A stretch of DNA of 19,083 bases. Source: Chromera velia (taxonomy: Eukaryota; Sar; Chromeraceae). The DNA is taken from NCBI GenBank assembly GCA_018398765.1, contig JAHBMJ010002411.1, positions 1 to 19,083 on the forward strand, in the 5' to 3' direction. Positions within the stretch are counted from its first letter, which is position 1. Each line of letters begins with the position of its first letter. The position numbers and the translations under genes are program-made. The notes beneath the pieces are model-generated. The model ran no database searches, had not been told where the DNA came from, and saw only the letters and a program-made list of their open reading frames with translations. Shown piece by piece: positions 18,247 through 19,083 of this stretch.

Positions 18247-19068
18247 GCATTCATGGGGAGGGAAGGGGACAGAGAAGAGCAGAGAAGAGAAAGACGGCAA
18301 CGACGCAGGAATGCATGCAGGTGAACAGAAGAAATGACAAAAAGGCGGAAAGGAAAGGACCTTCGTTGCATCATCGCAATGAGGGTCGAGCCACACACGA
18401 AAGAAGATGGACAGGTGAGTGAGTGAGTTGGTGGGTGATCGACTTGGGTGGTTTGGCCGAGAACGAAATGCAGATCGATCCTTGAGGAAGAGAAACGGGT
18501 TTGTTCTTCAATTTCCTCTGTTTTTTGGGTGTCTGTCCGTCCGTCCACTCGTTCTTGCTGTGTCTTCCTTCCTTGTCGTCATTCATTCAAGTAGGCCGAA
18601 CACGAAGAAGCTCACTCACTCGCTAGGGTTCGCCGCATTCTGCCCTCCCTTCTACCTGTTCTCTCTCTCTCTCACACGCACTAGCTCTGTTGATTTCCTC
18701 CCCTCCCGCAATACCTGCTTCTGTCTTGCGCCATTCCCGCCCGCCAATGAATGAACGAATAAATGAATAAGTGGATAAGCCGGACGAAACGATTTTTTTT
18801 GTCATCTTCATCTCCTCCACGTCCTTCCGCCCTACTGCCACCCTCCTTCCTTCCTCCCTTCCTTCGAGTTTAAGGACTTTCAATTTGTTATGTCGACTAA
18901 ACGAAAGAGTGATTTTCTTAACCGATATTCTAATATTCTCTTCCCTTGTTTGTGTGTACCAGCTCCTCCTGTCGAAAGACAAAAGTCCCCGCCCGTTTGG
19001 CTGTTTTTTCTCTCGATTTTTTACTTACTGACCGAACCTGCGAGCATACTGAAGGAAAGAAAGGGGCT
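18247..19068. other. Region without a supported gene
   Basis: On the minus strand several short fragments look faintly exon-like: 18820-18850, charged, after GGTGGCAG; and 19033-19048, between CTTCAG and GTCAGTAAG. They could be exons of a gene that continues to the right, perhaps the same as the candidate at 18118-18246. They are too short to support. GAGT, GTCC and CTCT repeats occur at 18415-18430, 18535-18545 and 18660-18674. Confidence 0.4.
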
Positions 19069-19083
19069 GGGGGGGGGGGGGGG
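19069..19083. repeat. Terminal G homopolymer
   Basis: Fifteen consecutive G end the window. This may be a real homopolymer at which an assembly stopped, or a sequencing artefact. Confidence 0.9.

Noticed and set aside
1-19083. tRNA, rRNA, transposase or viral genes
   Set aside because: I looked for cloverleaf-like segments, integrase or reverse-transcriptase motifs and terminal repeats, and found none that I could support.

Overview
The window is nuclear DNA of a eukaryote. It holds spliced genes with short exons, 5' splice sites beginning GT and 3' splice sites ending AG, and introns packed with tetranucleotide and dinucleotide microsatellites. The style (roughly balanced GC, tiny exons, repeat-laden introns, GTCAGT donors and TGCAG acceptors) suggests a unicellular alga or protist. 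A chromerid-like alveolate is my best guess, but the sequence does not prove it.

Layout from left to right. (1) Bases 426-3434, minus strand: the 5' part of a membrane-protein gene. Its two exons encode a basic, helical N-terminus and two transmembrane segments resembling S1 and S2 of small-conductance Ca2+-activated K+ (SK) channels. The rest runs off the left edge. Its intron carries a 1.8-kb array of about 450 four-base units (CAGT with CACT, CGGT and CATT variants). (2) 3435-5153: intergenic, with an unusually AT-rich block near 3975-4440. (3) 5154-14455, minus strand: a complete 14-exon gene (404 aa) that I reconstructed by joining exons in phase. It encodes a UBA-UAS-UBX protein of the UBXN7/Ubx5 type, a ubiquitin-binding adaptor of the Cdc48/p97 ATPase. 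About 87% of the gene is intron. (4) 14456-15206: a divergent intergenic region. (5) 15207-17148, plus strand: a three-exon gene for a protein with one CELF/Bruno-type RRM (394 aa, or 473 aa from an upstream ATG). (6) 17149-19083: 3' flank, a weak candidate small two-exon minus-strand gene (17744-18246), and repeat-rich sequence ending in a G homopolymer.

The genes are not an operon and no shared pathway is evident. The most notable feature is splicing architecture. Eleven of 17 assigned donors have C at intron position +3 (GTCAGT, GTCTGT, GTCCGT), and several introns continue from the donor into repeats of the same four-base unit. Fifteen of 16 assigned acceptors read GCAG, and several are preceded by UG repeats rather than a pyrimidine tract. 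A CELF-type protein, a family known to bind GU-rich RNA, is encoded in the same window and carries long GU repeats in both of its own introns.
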